DNA of 5,910 nt from Burkholderiales bacterium (GTDB lineage: Bacteria; Pseudomonadota; Gammaproteobacteria; Burkholderiales; Burkholderiaceae): NCBI GenBank assembly GCA_947447845.1, contig CANFNO010000206.1, positions 1 to 5,910 on the forward strand, in the 5' to 3' direction. Every line of letters begins with the position of its first letter. Position 1 is the stretch's first letter. Shown piece after piece: positions 1 to 5,910 of this stretch. The notes beneath the pieces were generated by a model that had not been told where the DNA came from, did no database searches, and saw nothing but the letters and a program-made list of their open reading frames with translations. Position numbers and translations under genes: made by a program.

Positions 1-38
1 CTTCGTTGGCTTTGAGGACACTTTCTGCCAGTAAGCCT

Positions 39-106
39 CGTCCGGTTCGTTTAGGTTCCGGCCGACTCCGTAAGCGAAGGCCCGGTTTGCATAAATGAAC
101 CGGTCG
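39..106. repeat. Imperfect inverted repeat downstream of gguB
   Basis: Positions 39-53 (CGTCCGGTTCGTTTA) and 92-106 (TAAATGAACCGGTCG) are reverse complements at 13 of 15 bases. Inside this span, CCGGTT (82-87) and AACCGG (98-103) form a smaller 6-bp hairpin with a 10-base loop. GTAAGC followed by CCGGTT recurs at 31-47 and 70-87, giving a degenerate direct repeat with a period near 40. The element lies where a terminator for the operon would be expected, but neither hairpin is followed by a T tract on the minus strand. It may be a Rho-type or mRNA-stabilising structure, or the decayed edge of another element. Positions 1-128 otherwise hold no gene I can support. Confidence 0.4.
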
Positions 107-128
107 AATGTTCAGGGTATGGGACTTG

Positions 129-1322
129 CTATTTCTTCTTGTTGTAAACGTCCACGCACACCGCAGCCAGCAGCACCAGCCCCTTGATCACCTGCTGGTA
201 ATCAATGCCGATGCCCATGATGGACATGCCGTTGTTCATCACGCCCATGATGAAAGCGCCGATGACTGCGCCGAGCACCTTGCCGACGCCGCCCGATGCG
301 GAGGCGCCGCCGATAAAGCAGGCGGCAATCACGTCCAGCTCAAAACCGAGTCCGGCCTTGGGCGTGGCTGTGTTCAGGCGTGCGGCAAAGATCAGACCGG
401 CTAGCGCCGACAGCATGCCCATGTTGATGAAGGTGTAGAAGGTCAGGCGTTCGGTTTTGATACCTGAGAGGCGCGCCGCCTTCTCATTGCCACCCAGCGC
501 GTAGATGCGACGGCCCACCGTGGTGCGCGAGGTGACAAAGTCATACACCAGCATCAAGAGCAGCATGACGATCAGCACATTGGGCAAACCCTTGTAGGAA
601 GCCAGCATGTAGCTGAAAGCGGCGATCATTCCCGCGAACACCAGGTTCTTCACCATGAACAAAATCGCGGGCTCGCTTTCCATGCCGTGCTTGACGCGCT
701 CGGCGCGGCCACGCACCTTGGTGACCAACAACACCAGGGCCATCAGGATGCCGGCGATCAGCGAGGTCACACGCAGGGTTTCGCCGTGCAGTGGGTCCGG
801 AATAAAGCCGGTGCTGAGCAACTGAAACTCTTCAGGAAAAGGGCCGACCGACGAGCCTTCCAGCACGGCGAGTGCCAGGCCCTTGAACACCAACATGCCG
901 GCCAGCGTAACGATGAAAGACGGTATTTTGTAGAACGCCACCCAGTAGCCTTGCGCTGCACCAATGACGCCACCGAGCACCAGACAGATGATGGTGGCCG
1001 GTACAAAGTGCATGCCCTTGTTGACCATCAGCACGGCGGCACAGGCGCCAACAAAACCGCTGACCGAGCCCACCGACAAATCGATGTGGCCCGACACAAT
1101 CACCAGCAGCATGCCCAGCGCCATGACGATGATGTAGCTGTTTTGCAGAATCAGGTTGGTCAGGTTGAGCGGTTGAAACAGCGTGCCGTTGGTCTGAATT
1201 TGGAAGAAGACCATGATGACCACCAGGGACAACAGCAGCCCGTATTCACGCAGATTATTTTTCAGAAAGCTGCCGCTGCTGACAACTTCCGTCGCCTGGG
1301 TTTCTACAGTTTGGGTTGCCAT
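129..1322 (-). CDS. gguB: Sugar ABC transporter permease GguB (MmsB/XylH-type)
   Basis: This 397-residue inner-membrane permease is of the BPD_transp_2 class and forms the channel for the sugar delivered by the ChvE-type protein. A short hydrophilic N terminus (1-27) precedes a chain of about ten hydrophobic segments, including LLLSLVVIMVFF (29-40), a run around 62-76, and 181-201. Conserved landmarks are GHIDLSVGS (78-86), IPSFIVTLAGM (133-143), the cytoplasmic loop ALGGNEKAARLSGIKTERL (275-293) that contacts the ATPase, and FIGGASASGGVGKVLGA (336-352). The C terminus is a basic NKKK tail before TAG. A roughly 50-residue insertion-like stretch around 200-230 (KVRGRAERVKHGMESEP) is typical of the longer GguB/XylH permeases compared with RbsC. 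Length agrees with GguB. The gene starts one base after gguA and is the last recognisable gene of the operon within the window. Confidence 0.95.
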   Translation of the reverse strand: MATQTVETQATEVVSSGSFLKNNLREYGLLLSLVVIMVFFQIQTNGTLFQPLNLTNLILQNSYIIVMALGMLLVIVSGHIDLSVGSVSGFVGACAAVLMVNKGMHFVPATIICLVLGGVIGAAQGYWVAFYKIPSFIVTLAGMLVFKGLALAVLEGSSVGPFPEEFQLLSTGFIPDPLHGETLRVTSLIAGILMALVLLVTKVRGRAERVKHGMESEPAILFMVKNLVFAGMIAAFSYMLASYKGLPNVLIVMLLLMLVYDFVTSRTTVGRRIYALGGNEKAARLSGIKTERLTFYTFINMGMLSALAGLIFAARLNTATPKAGLGFELDVIAACFIGGASASGGVGKVLGAVIGAFIMGVMNNGMSIMGIGIDYQQVIKGLVLLAAVCVDVYNKKK

Positions 1323-1323
1323 T

Positions 1324-2856
1324 TCAGTAAGCTCCTGATGTCACGATGGATCGCATGATTTTTTCCTGGGTCGCCTCGGCGGCGGTAAATTCGGCGACGA
1401 ATGCGCCTTCGTTGAGAACGCAGATGCGGTCGCACATGCCCAGCAATTCAGGCATCTCGCTGGAGATCATTAGCACGCATTTGCCCTCGGCTGCGAGCTG
1501 CGCAATGATGGTGTAAATCTCGTACTTGGCGCCCACATCAATCCCGCGTGTCGGTTCATCAAGGATGAGCACCTCGGGGTCAGAAAACAGCCATTTGCTC
1601 AATACCACTTTTTGCTGGTTACCGCCCGACAGATTGACCACGCGCGCAAACACATCGGGGCTGCGGATATTGAGTTTGCGACGGTAGTCTTCGGCCACAT
1701 TAAATTCGCGCCCCTCGTCGATCACGGTATTGCTCGAAACCTCTTTCAGATTCGCCAGCGTGGTGTTCCAGGCAATGGTTTCTTCCAGCACCAGGCCGTA
1801 GCCCTTGCGGTCTTCGGTGACATAGGCTATGCCATTGTTGATCGCCTTTTGCACCGTGCTGGTGTCCACCTTCTTGCCATGCAGGAACACTTCGCCGCTG
1901 ATGTCGCGGCCATAGGTTTTGCCGAAGATGCTCATGGCCAGTTCGGTGCGGCCTGCGCCCATGAGGCCCGCAATGCCGACGATCTCGCCACGGTTCACAT
2001 GCAGGTCCACCCCCTTGATGACCACGCGCTCCGGGTGCACTTCATGGTGCACCTTCCAGTTCTTCACTTCAAAGACCTTGTCGCCGATGTTCGGCGTGCG
2101 CCGTGGATAGCGGTCCGCCATCTCGCGGCCCACCATGTGGCGGATGACGGTGTCTTCGCTGATCTTCTCTGCAGTGCAATCCAGCGAAGCGACGGTGGCG
2201 CCGTCGCGCAGCACGGTGATGCTGTCGGCCACTTTGGAAATTTCGTTGAGCTTGTGCGAGATCAGAATGCAGGTAATGCCGTGGCGCTTCAGGTCCAACA
2301 GCAACTCCAGCAGAGCATCGCTATCGGTCTCGTTCAGGCTGGCAGTGGGCTCGTCCAGGATCAGCAGTTTGACTTCCTTGGACAGCGCCTTGGCAATTTC
2401 AATCAGCTGCTGCTTGCCCACACCCAGGTTGGTGATGAGCGCATTGGGGGATTCTTTCAGCCCCACCTTTTTCAGCAAGGCCTGCGTCTTCACAAAAGAA
2501 GTCGTCCAGTTGATGACACCGGCGGTGGCCTGTTCGTTACCCAGAAATATGTTTTCAGCAATCGACAGCAGAGGCACCAGCGCCAGCTCCTGGTGGATGA
2601 TGATGATGCCTTTGTGCTCGCTGTCCGCGATGCCTTTGAAGTGGCAGTCCTGGCCCAGAAATTTGATCTGGCCTTCGAAGTCACCGTCCGGATAGACCCC
2701 GGAAAGGACCTTCATCAAGGTCGATTTGCCGGCCCCGTTTTCACCCACGATGGCGTGGATTTCACCTGGCTTGACGCTCAGGTTGACGTTGCTTAACGCG
2801 CGCACGCCGTTAAACGACTTCTTGATTCCACGCATTTCAAGAATGGGTTCTGCCAT
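1324..2856 (-). CDS. gguA: Sugar ABC transporter ATP-binding protein GguA (MmsA/XylG-type, two NBDs)
   Basis: This 510-residue cytoplasmic ATPase has two fused nucleotide-binding domains, typical of the monosaccharide-importer (CUT2) class. It energises import of the sugar delivered by the ChvE-type protein through GguB. NBD1 has Walker [10 protein letters not shown] (38-46), Q-loop region [10 protein letters not shown] (86-95), an atypical signature LGVGKQQ (144-150), Walker B LLILDEP (164-170) and switch histidine H201. NBD2 has a degenerate Walker [10 protein letters not shown] (297-305, arginine for the usual lysine), a canonical signature LSGGNQQK (409-416), Walker B VLILDEP (429-435), and serine where the switch histidine is expected (MISSEMPE). 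These asymmetries are normal for the class and imply one fully active ATP site. Length matches GguA. The ATG at 2856 has AGG 7 bases upstream, a modest site. Its 3' end carries the gguB ribosome binding site. Assignment to the GguA/MmsA group rests on the [20 protein letters not shown] and [20 protein letters not shown] segments. Confidence 0.95.
   Translation of the reverse strand: MAEPILEMRGIKKSFNGVRALSNVNLSVKPGEIHAIVGENGAGKSTLMKVLSGVYPDGDFEGQIKFLGQDCHFKGIADSEHKGIIIIHQELALVPLLSIAENIFLGNEQATAGVINWTTSFVKTQALLKKVGLKESPNALITNLGVGKQQLIEIAKALSKEVKLLILDEPTASLNETDSDALLELLLDLKRHGITCILISHKLNEISKVADSITVLRDGATVASLDCTAEKISEDTVIRHMVGREMADRYPRRTPNIGDKVFEVKNWKVHHEVHPERVVIKGVDLHVNRGEIVGIAGLMGAGRTELAMSIFGKTYGRDISGEVFLHGKKVDTSTVQKAINNGIAYVTEDRKGYGLVLEETIAWNTTLANLKEVSSNTVIDEGREFNVAEDYRRKLNIRSPDVFARVVNLSGGNQQKVVLSKWLFSDPEVLILDEPTRGIDVGAKYEIYTIIAQLAAEGKCVLMISSEMPELLGMCDRICVLNEGAFVAEFTAAEATQEKIMRSIVTSGAY
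1332..1336 (-). promoter_or_regulatory. Ribosome binding site of gguB inside the gguA 3' end
   Basis: AGGAG on the minus strand lies 9 bases before the gguB ATG (1322) and within the last codons of gguA (Ser-Gly-Ala). The gguA stop TGA is followed by a single base and then ATG, an arrangement that favours coupled translation and matched amounts of ATPase and permease. Confidence 0.75.
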
Positions 2857-2885
2857 AGCCTTGCCTGTCTCTATTCGTTGAAATT

Positions 2886-2919
2886 AAAAAGGCCCTGTGC
2901 AGGTGCGCACAGGGCCTTT
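2886..2919 (-). terminator. Intrinsic-terminator-like hairpin between chvE and gguA (probable partial terminator)
   Basis: Positions 2888-2900 pair perfectly with 2907-2919 (13 bp, ten of them the GC-rich GGCCCTGTGC arm) around a 6-base loop. In the minus-strand transcript the second arm runs straight into a tract of five T (2890-2886), then AATTT. It sits directly after the chvE stop and before the gguA ribosome binding site, with no convincing promoter between. It probably lowers transcription of gguAB relative to chvE and protects the chvE mRNA 3' end, as is common for binding-protein-dependent transporters that need excess binding protein. Confidence 0.85.
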
Positions 2920-2940
2920 AACTGTAGCCCCAAATAGAGA

Positions 2941-4017
2941 TTACTTGAGCTGCTCTTCCTTGATGTAGCCGCTGCCGATCAGCACAGCCTTGTAGTTGGA
3001 AAGATCCACAGGCACGGGCTTGAGCAAATAAGAAGGCACCACTTTGACCTTGTTGTTATAGGTCTTGGTGTCGTTGATTTCAGGCGTCTTGCCGGAGAGC
3101 ACTGCGTCCACTAGGTTAGCGGTGACCTTGGCCAGTTCACGTGTGTCCTTGAAGATGGTGGAGTACTGTTCCTTGCGGATGATGGACTTCACTGATGGCA
3201 CTTCTGCATCCTGTCCGCTCACAAAAGGATATGGCTGCGAGGCAGAACCGTAGCCCACGCCTTTGAGCGAAGACAGGATACCGATGCTCAAACCATCGTA
3301 GGGCGACAGCACGGCGTCCACGCGCTTGTTGCCGTAGAAGGCGCTCAGCAGATTGTCCATGCGGGCCTGTGCCACAGCACCATCCCAACGCAAAGTGGAG
3401 ACCTTGTTCATGCCGGTCTGCTTACTCTGAACGACCAGCTTGCCCTTGTCGATGTAGGGCTGCAGCACGGACATGGCGCCGTCATAGAAGAAGAACGCAT
3501 TGTTGTCGTCAGCAGAGCCGCCAAACAATTCGATGTTGAACGGGCCCTTGCCTTCTTTCAGACCCATCGCTTTTTCGAGCGACTGGGCTTGCAACACGCC
3601 GACCTGGAAGTTGTCGAAGGTGGTGTAGTAGTCAACGTTCTTGCTGCCGACAATCAGGCGGTCATAGGCGATCACTTTGATGCCCTTGTCAGCCGCTTTT
3701 TGCAGCGCGTTGGACAAGGTGGTGCCGTCGATGGAAGCAATCACCAGCGCCTTCACCCCCTTGGTGATCATGTTCTCGATTTGCGCCAACTGGTTCGGGA
3801 TGTCATCGTCCGCGTATTACAGGTCCGTCTTGTAGCCCTTGGCAGCCAAAGCGGCAACCATGCTGTTGCCGTCGCTCACCCAGCGGGTGGAAGTCTTGGT
3901 GGGCATGGCCACACCAACGGTGCCTTTGTCCTGCGCCTGCGCGACGGGCGCGACGAGCGAGAAACCGAGTGCCAGACCAGCGGCCAGTGCCTTGAGTGTG
4001 TATCTACGTGCGTTCAC
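2941..4017 (-). pseudogene. chvE: ChvE-type periplasmic sugar-binding protein gene with an in-frame ochre stop at codon 67
   Basis: The full reading frame would encode 358 residues, the normal size for ChvE/XylF-like substrate-binding proteins that deliver aldoses to an ABC transporter. It starts at GTG (4017). A signal peptide follows: basic MNARRYTLK, a hydrophobic core, and cleavage after AQA (residue 28). The mature protein opens with KGTVGVAMPTKTSTRWVSDG. A TAA at 3819-3817 replaces codon 67, in [23 protein letters not shown], where ChvE relatives have glutamine. The frame then continues without shift to the natural TAA at 2943-2941. Conserved segments after the stop include [12 protein letters not shown] (118-121), [54 protein letters not shown] and [13 protein letters not shown]. 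As written, translation yields only a 66-residue secreted fragment. The TTG at 3789 could open the remainder but has no ribosome binding site and would lack the signal peptide. A sequencing error or recent nonsense mutation is more likely than old decay. Family assignment is very secure; functional status is uncertain. Confidence 0.9.
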
Positions 4018-4024
4018 TGTTTGT

Positions 4025-4029
4025 CTCCT
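4025..4029 (-). promoter_or_regulatory. Ribosome binding site that fixes the GTG start of chvE
   Basis: AGGAG on the minus strand is followed by a 7-base spacer and then GTG at 4017-4015. The strong Shine-Dalgarno match, together with the signal peptide that begins directly at this GTG, decides the start codon. Confidence 0.8.
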
Positions 4030-4070
4030 GAGTGTTTGGATGTTCTTTGGCCGGTGGTCAAAGATGCTGC

Positions 4071-4100
4071 ATCATAAGAACGACATCGATAATCTTCCAA
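4071..4100 (-). promoter_or_regulatory. Candidate sigma-70 promoter of the chvE-gguAB operon
   Basis: Read on the minus strand, TTGGAA (4095-4100, 4 of 6 matches to TTGACA) and TATGAT (4071-4076, 5 of 6 matches to TATAAT) are separated by 18 bases. This lies in the 154-bp gap between the reductase gene and chvE. Transcription would start near 4064, leaving a leader of roughly 45 bases ahead of the GTG start. No intrinsic terminator is visible after the reductase gene, so read-through from upstream could also contribute. This is a match by eye, not a measured start site. Confidence 0.5.
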
Positions 4101-4115
4101 TTGAGATTAGGGCAG

Positions 4116-4128
4116 TTTGCATAGCAAA
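4116..4128. promoter_or_regulatory. Palindrome upstream of the promoter, candidate regulator site
   Basis: TTTGC-ATA-GCAAA is a perfect 5-3-5 inverted repeat. It begins about 15 bases upstream of the proposed -35 box, a position typical for an activator site. A second perfect palindrome, GGTAATTACC, lies at 4138-4147. Sugar transporters of this type are commonly controlled by LacI- or LysR-type regulators, but no regulator gene is in the window and neither site matches a consensus that I can name with certainty. Confidence 0.3.
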
Positions 4129-4171
4129 ACGTGGATTGGTAATTACCCTCGGTTTTGAACAATCAGCTGCT

Positions 4172-5311
4172 TCACGGCTCTGTACTTTCCAGCGCTGCGC
4201 GCATGCGCAAAAATGGCAGCGTGGCAGCGTGCTGCTCTGCCAGAGCCAGCACCGGTGCAAAGCGCCGCTGTTTCTTCTGTGCATGGTTCTGAAAAATGTC
4301 GGCGATGCGGTGCTCCAGAAACGGGTTTTCAAAACGCTCGCGCACGCTCGCCAGATAGGCCTGCGCCTGTGGCAGTTGCCCCAGCAGGTCAAACACCGGC
4401 AGCACCTCTTCGGCCCAGAAGGCTTCCAACTCGGTGCGCTGCTGTTTGTCCGCCATGGCTTCGCGCACGGTTTGCGCTTTCGGGCGTTGCAAGGCGCTCC
4501 AACGTTCGGCCAGGTAGGTGTGACCGCCGTTGAGCAGGAATAGCTTGAGGCGCTCAAAGCGCAGCAAGTCATCGGTCAGCACGATGCAGGGGTGCTGGCA
4601 GGGCATGACCAGACCGGCCTGCCTTTGCACCGCCCACAGGGCATAGGGTTCGGCCACGGCGCCCACCGGCTCCAACGCCTGCGAGACGATGCGGTCCACC
4701 AGCGAATTGGCCCACACACAATGCTGCTGCAACCACACACCAAAAGTCTGGCTTAAGCCCCAGCGCTGGGCCAGCCGGATCAGCAACTGGCGCAGCACGT
4801 CGCCGTTGTCTTGCACTAGCTCGCAGGGCAGCAGGGTCAACGGCGCGTCGGGGCGCTGCTGCCAACGGCCGTACAACAGCACCAGCAACTTCGCTGGAAA
4901 GCTGGTCGGTACCGCGCCATCGAGGGCCAGCATGGCCGGACCATCGGAAACGTCCAGCGCATAGCCGGTGTCACCGGTGTTGGAAAGAATCACCTGCGCA
5001 TGCAGCACGGCCTGGCGCACCTCAGGCCATTGCGTGCTGGCCTGCAGCGCGCCGCGAATGGCCGCGCCGTACTGCGTCAGATCGATGGTGGCGCCATCTT
5101 GGCGTCCACGCACCCGCACCGGGTAGGGCGCGCCGGTGGCCAGCGCCGCTACGCGGGCGGCACTCTGCGCACTGGCGGTGGTCTGCACCATGGTAATGGC
5201 ACCGAGCGCCTGGCTGGCACCGGCCTCACCCGACAGCGCTTGCGACACAAACAAATCCACATGCGCCTGCAGAAAGCGGCTGGTTCCAAACTGCACGATG
5301 GGCTGAAACAT
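4172..5311 (-). CDS. Mannitol dehydrogenase family oxidoreductase, tagaturonate/fructuronate reductase-like
   Basis: This 379-residue cytoplasmic protein belongs to the polyol-specific long-chain dehydrogenase family (mannitol dehydrogenase, UxaB, UxuB). Visible landmarks are the N-terminal nucleotide-binding segment QFGTSRFL (7-14), SNTG (110-113), PCEL (162-165), NGD (169-171), N202 with LVDRIV (204-209), and the catalytic K-x4-N-x2-H motif as K256, N261 and H264 in LKLFLLNGGHT. RFENPFLEH (326-334) marks the C-terminal domain. PCEL, LVDRIV and NGGHT resemble altronate oxidoreductase (UxaB) more than true mannitol dehydrogenases. E. coli UxaB and UxuB are about 480 residues, so this is a compact variant about 100 residues shorter, with all motifs kept. 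The start is ATG at 5311, preceded at 6 bases by GAGGT inside the upstream dehydrogenase gene. The likely reaction is NADH-dependent reduction of a ketohexuronate (tagaturonate or fructuronate) to altronate or mannonate. The exact substrate is inferred. Confidence 0.85.
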   Translation of the reverse strand: MFQPIVQFGTSRFLQAHVDLFVSQALSGEAGASQALGAITMVQTTASAQSAARVAALATGAPYPVRVRGRQDGATIDLTQYGAAIRGALQASTQWPEVRQAVLHAQVILSNTGDTGYALDVSDGPAMLALDGAVPTSFPAKLLVLLYGRWQQRPDAPLTLLPCELVQDNGDVLRQLLIRLAQRWGLSQTFGVWLQQHCVWANSLVDRIVSQALEPVGAVAEPYALWAVQRQAGLVMPCQHPCIVLTDDLLRFERLKLFLLNGGHTYLAERWSALQRPKAQTVREAMADKQQRTELEAFWAEEVLPVFDLLGQLPQAQAYLASVRERFENPFLEHRIADIFQNHAQKKQRRFAPVLALAEQHAATLPFLRMRAALESTEP

Positions 5312-5313
5312 GC

Positions 5314-5910
5314 TCAGACCTCGATCAGGGCCTTGACCACGCCACGCGCCGGGTCCAGCAGTTGGGCAAAGTCGGTGGGCACATCGGCCAATTGCATCCG
5401 GTGCGTGTTGAGCGCGGCGGTGGGCACCTGACCGGCGCGCATGGCCTGCAGCACGGTATCGAAGTCTTCGGCCGTGGCGTTGCGGCTGCCCAGCAGCGTG
5501 GTTTCGCGCTTATGAAATTCGGGGTCCGAAAAACTGATGGCGCCTTGCACGACCGAGATCAGCACATAGCTGCCGCCGTGGCAGACAAACTGCAGGCCGC
5601 GTTCCATGGCCTTTGCGTTGCCGGTGGCATCCATCACCACGTCGAAGAACTCACCGTTGGTGGCTTCACGCAACTGCGCTTCGTCATCAGCGCCCAGCGT
5701 GACGGCACCGGCCACGCCCAGTTCTCGCTGGCAGAAATCCAAGCGGTCCTGGCGCGCGTCCAGCGCCGTGACCTGCGCACCGCGCAGCCCGGCAAAAATC
5801 ATGGCGGCCATGCCGATGGGCCCGGCGCCCACCACCAGCACGCGCTGGCCCGCATGCACCTGGGCGCGACGCACCGCATGCGCGCCTATGGCCAGAAATT
5901 CGACCATCGC
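5314..5910 (-). CDS. Zinc-type alcohol dehydrogenase family (MDR) protein, L-galactonate/L-gulonate 5-dehydrogenase-like, C-terminal part
   Basis: This is a partial gene. The frame is open to the right window edge, so the N-terminal part, which in this family carries the catalytic zinc ligands, is not visible. About 198 residues are present, where whole members have about 340. The Rossmann nucleotide-binding motif GAGPIG lies about 28 residues into the visible part. The second beta strand ends in an acidic residue (TALDARQDRL), which in this fold favours NAD over NADP. The segment FSDPEFHKRETTLLGSRNATAEDF resembles the RspB/YjjN (LgoD) branch of the family. Members oxidise C5 of L-galactonate or L-gulonate to D-tagaturonate or D-fructuronate in the cytoplasm. 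The gene ends in TGA two bases before the next start, and its last codons contain that gene's ribosome binding site, so the two are almost certainly cotranscribed. Family membership is secure. The substrate is inferred from resemblance and from the neighbouring tagaturonate-reductase-like gene. A sorbitol or other polyol dehydrogenase remains possible. Confidence 0.85.
   Translation of the reverse strand, partial: AMVEFLAIGAHAVRRAQVHAGQRVLVVGAGPIGMAAMIFAGLRGAQVTALDARQDRLDFCQRELGVAGAVTLGADDEAQLREATNGEFFDVVMDATGNAKAMERGLQFVCHGGSYVLISVVQGAISFSDPEFHKRETTLLGSRNATAEDFDTVLQAMRAGQVPTAALNTHRMQLADVPTDFAQLLDPARGVVKALIEV
5318..5322 (-). promoter_or_regulatory. Ribosome binding site of the tagaturonate-reductase-like gene
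   Basis: GAGGT on the minus strand lies 6 bases before the ATG at 5311. It falls within the last codons of the upstream dehydrogenase gene, whose TGA stop is two bases before that ATG. The arrangement supports this start and suggests translational coupling of the two genes. Confidence 0.7.

Noticed and set aside
687..1358. 223-codon plus-strand open frame opposite gguB
   Set aside because: It is antisense to the permease. The H/Q/D-rich composition is what the complement of hydrophobic codons gives, and there is no ribosome binding site or domain.
1612..2796. 394-codon open frame on the plus strand opposite gguA
   Set aside because: It lies entirely antisense to a gene with full ABC ATPase motifs. 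Its product is rich in H, Q, D and V without recognisable domains, as expected from the complement of GC-biased codons.
2941..3789. Treating the TTG-started 282-residue frame as an independent gene
   Set aside because: It is the remainder of chvE in the same frame. It has no ribosome binding site before the TTG and no signal peptide, so it could not act in the periplasm on its own.
3589..4077. Plus-strand frame opposite the chvE 5' part, and an overlapping one at 3839-4543
   Set aside because: Both are shadows of chvE and the reductase gene. They cross the promoter region and have no domain or conserved motif.
4199..4208. GCGCATGCGC palindrome near the reductase 3' end
   Set aside because: It is a short GC palindrome within coding sequence with no T tract and no recurrence in the window; likely chance.
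4213..4228. Tandem 8-base repeat (TGGCAGCG twice)
   Set aside because: There are only two units, inside a conserved-length coding region without a frame change; no support for a functional repeat.
4072..4572. 166-codon minus-strand frame overlapping the 3' end of the reductase gene
   Set aside because: It is out of frame with the reductase, whose motifs continue through this region (RFENPFLEH). Its serine, cysteine and arginine-rich product looks like a frameshifted reading.
1..5910. CRISPR arrays, tRNA or rRNA genes, insertion sequences, toxin-antitoxin or phage defence genes
   Set aside because: No regularly spaced repeats, cloverleaf-like segments, transposase motifs or defence domains were seen on either strand.

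Overview
The window looks like part of the chromosome of a GC-rich proteobacterium. A betaproteobacterium of the Burkholderiales (Comamonadaceae-like) is my best guess. This rests on strong GC bias at third codon positions, Shine-Dalgarno-led genes, and a sugar ABC transporter of the ChvE-GguA-GguB (MmsA/MmsB, xylose/multiple-sugar) type next to sugar-acid dehydrogenases. The taxonomic call is inference from gene content only.

All convincing genes lie on the minus strand, so the reading order runs from the right edge to the left. First comes the C-terminal part of an MDR-family dehydrogenase resembling L-galactonate/L-gulonate 5-dehydrogenase (5314-5910, cut by the window edge). Two bases later starts a mannitol-dehydrogenase-family oxidoreductase resembling tagaturonate/fructuronate reductase (4172-5311). 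A 154-bp gap (4018-4171) follows, with a plausible sigma-70 promoter and two short palindromes. Next is a ChvE-type periplasmic sugar-binding protein gene (2941-4017), then an 84-bp gap with a strong intrinsic-terminator-like hairpin (2886-2919). The duplicated-domain ATPase GguA (1324-2856) and the permease GguB (129-1322) follow, one base apart. Positions 1-128 hold no gene I can support, only imperfect inverted and direct repeats.

The genes suggest uptake plus catabolism. The binding protein would capture an aldose in the periplasm and GguAB would import it. The two dehydrogenases form an oxidise-then-reduce pair (hexonate to ketohexuronate to epimeric hexonate) of the kind that feeds hexuronate-type pathways. 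The link between the transported sugar and the two dehydrogenases is inferred from adjacency.

The most striking observation is an in-frame TAA at codon 67 of the binding-protein gene (3817-3819). It sits where the family has glutamine ([13 protein letters not shown]). The reading frame is otherwise intact and well conserved on both sides. A single C-to-T change (CAA to TAA) explains it, so this is a very recent nonsense allele, a sequencing error, or less likely a recoded codon. I found no wholly novel system in this window.
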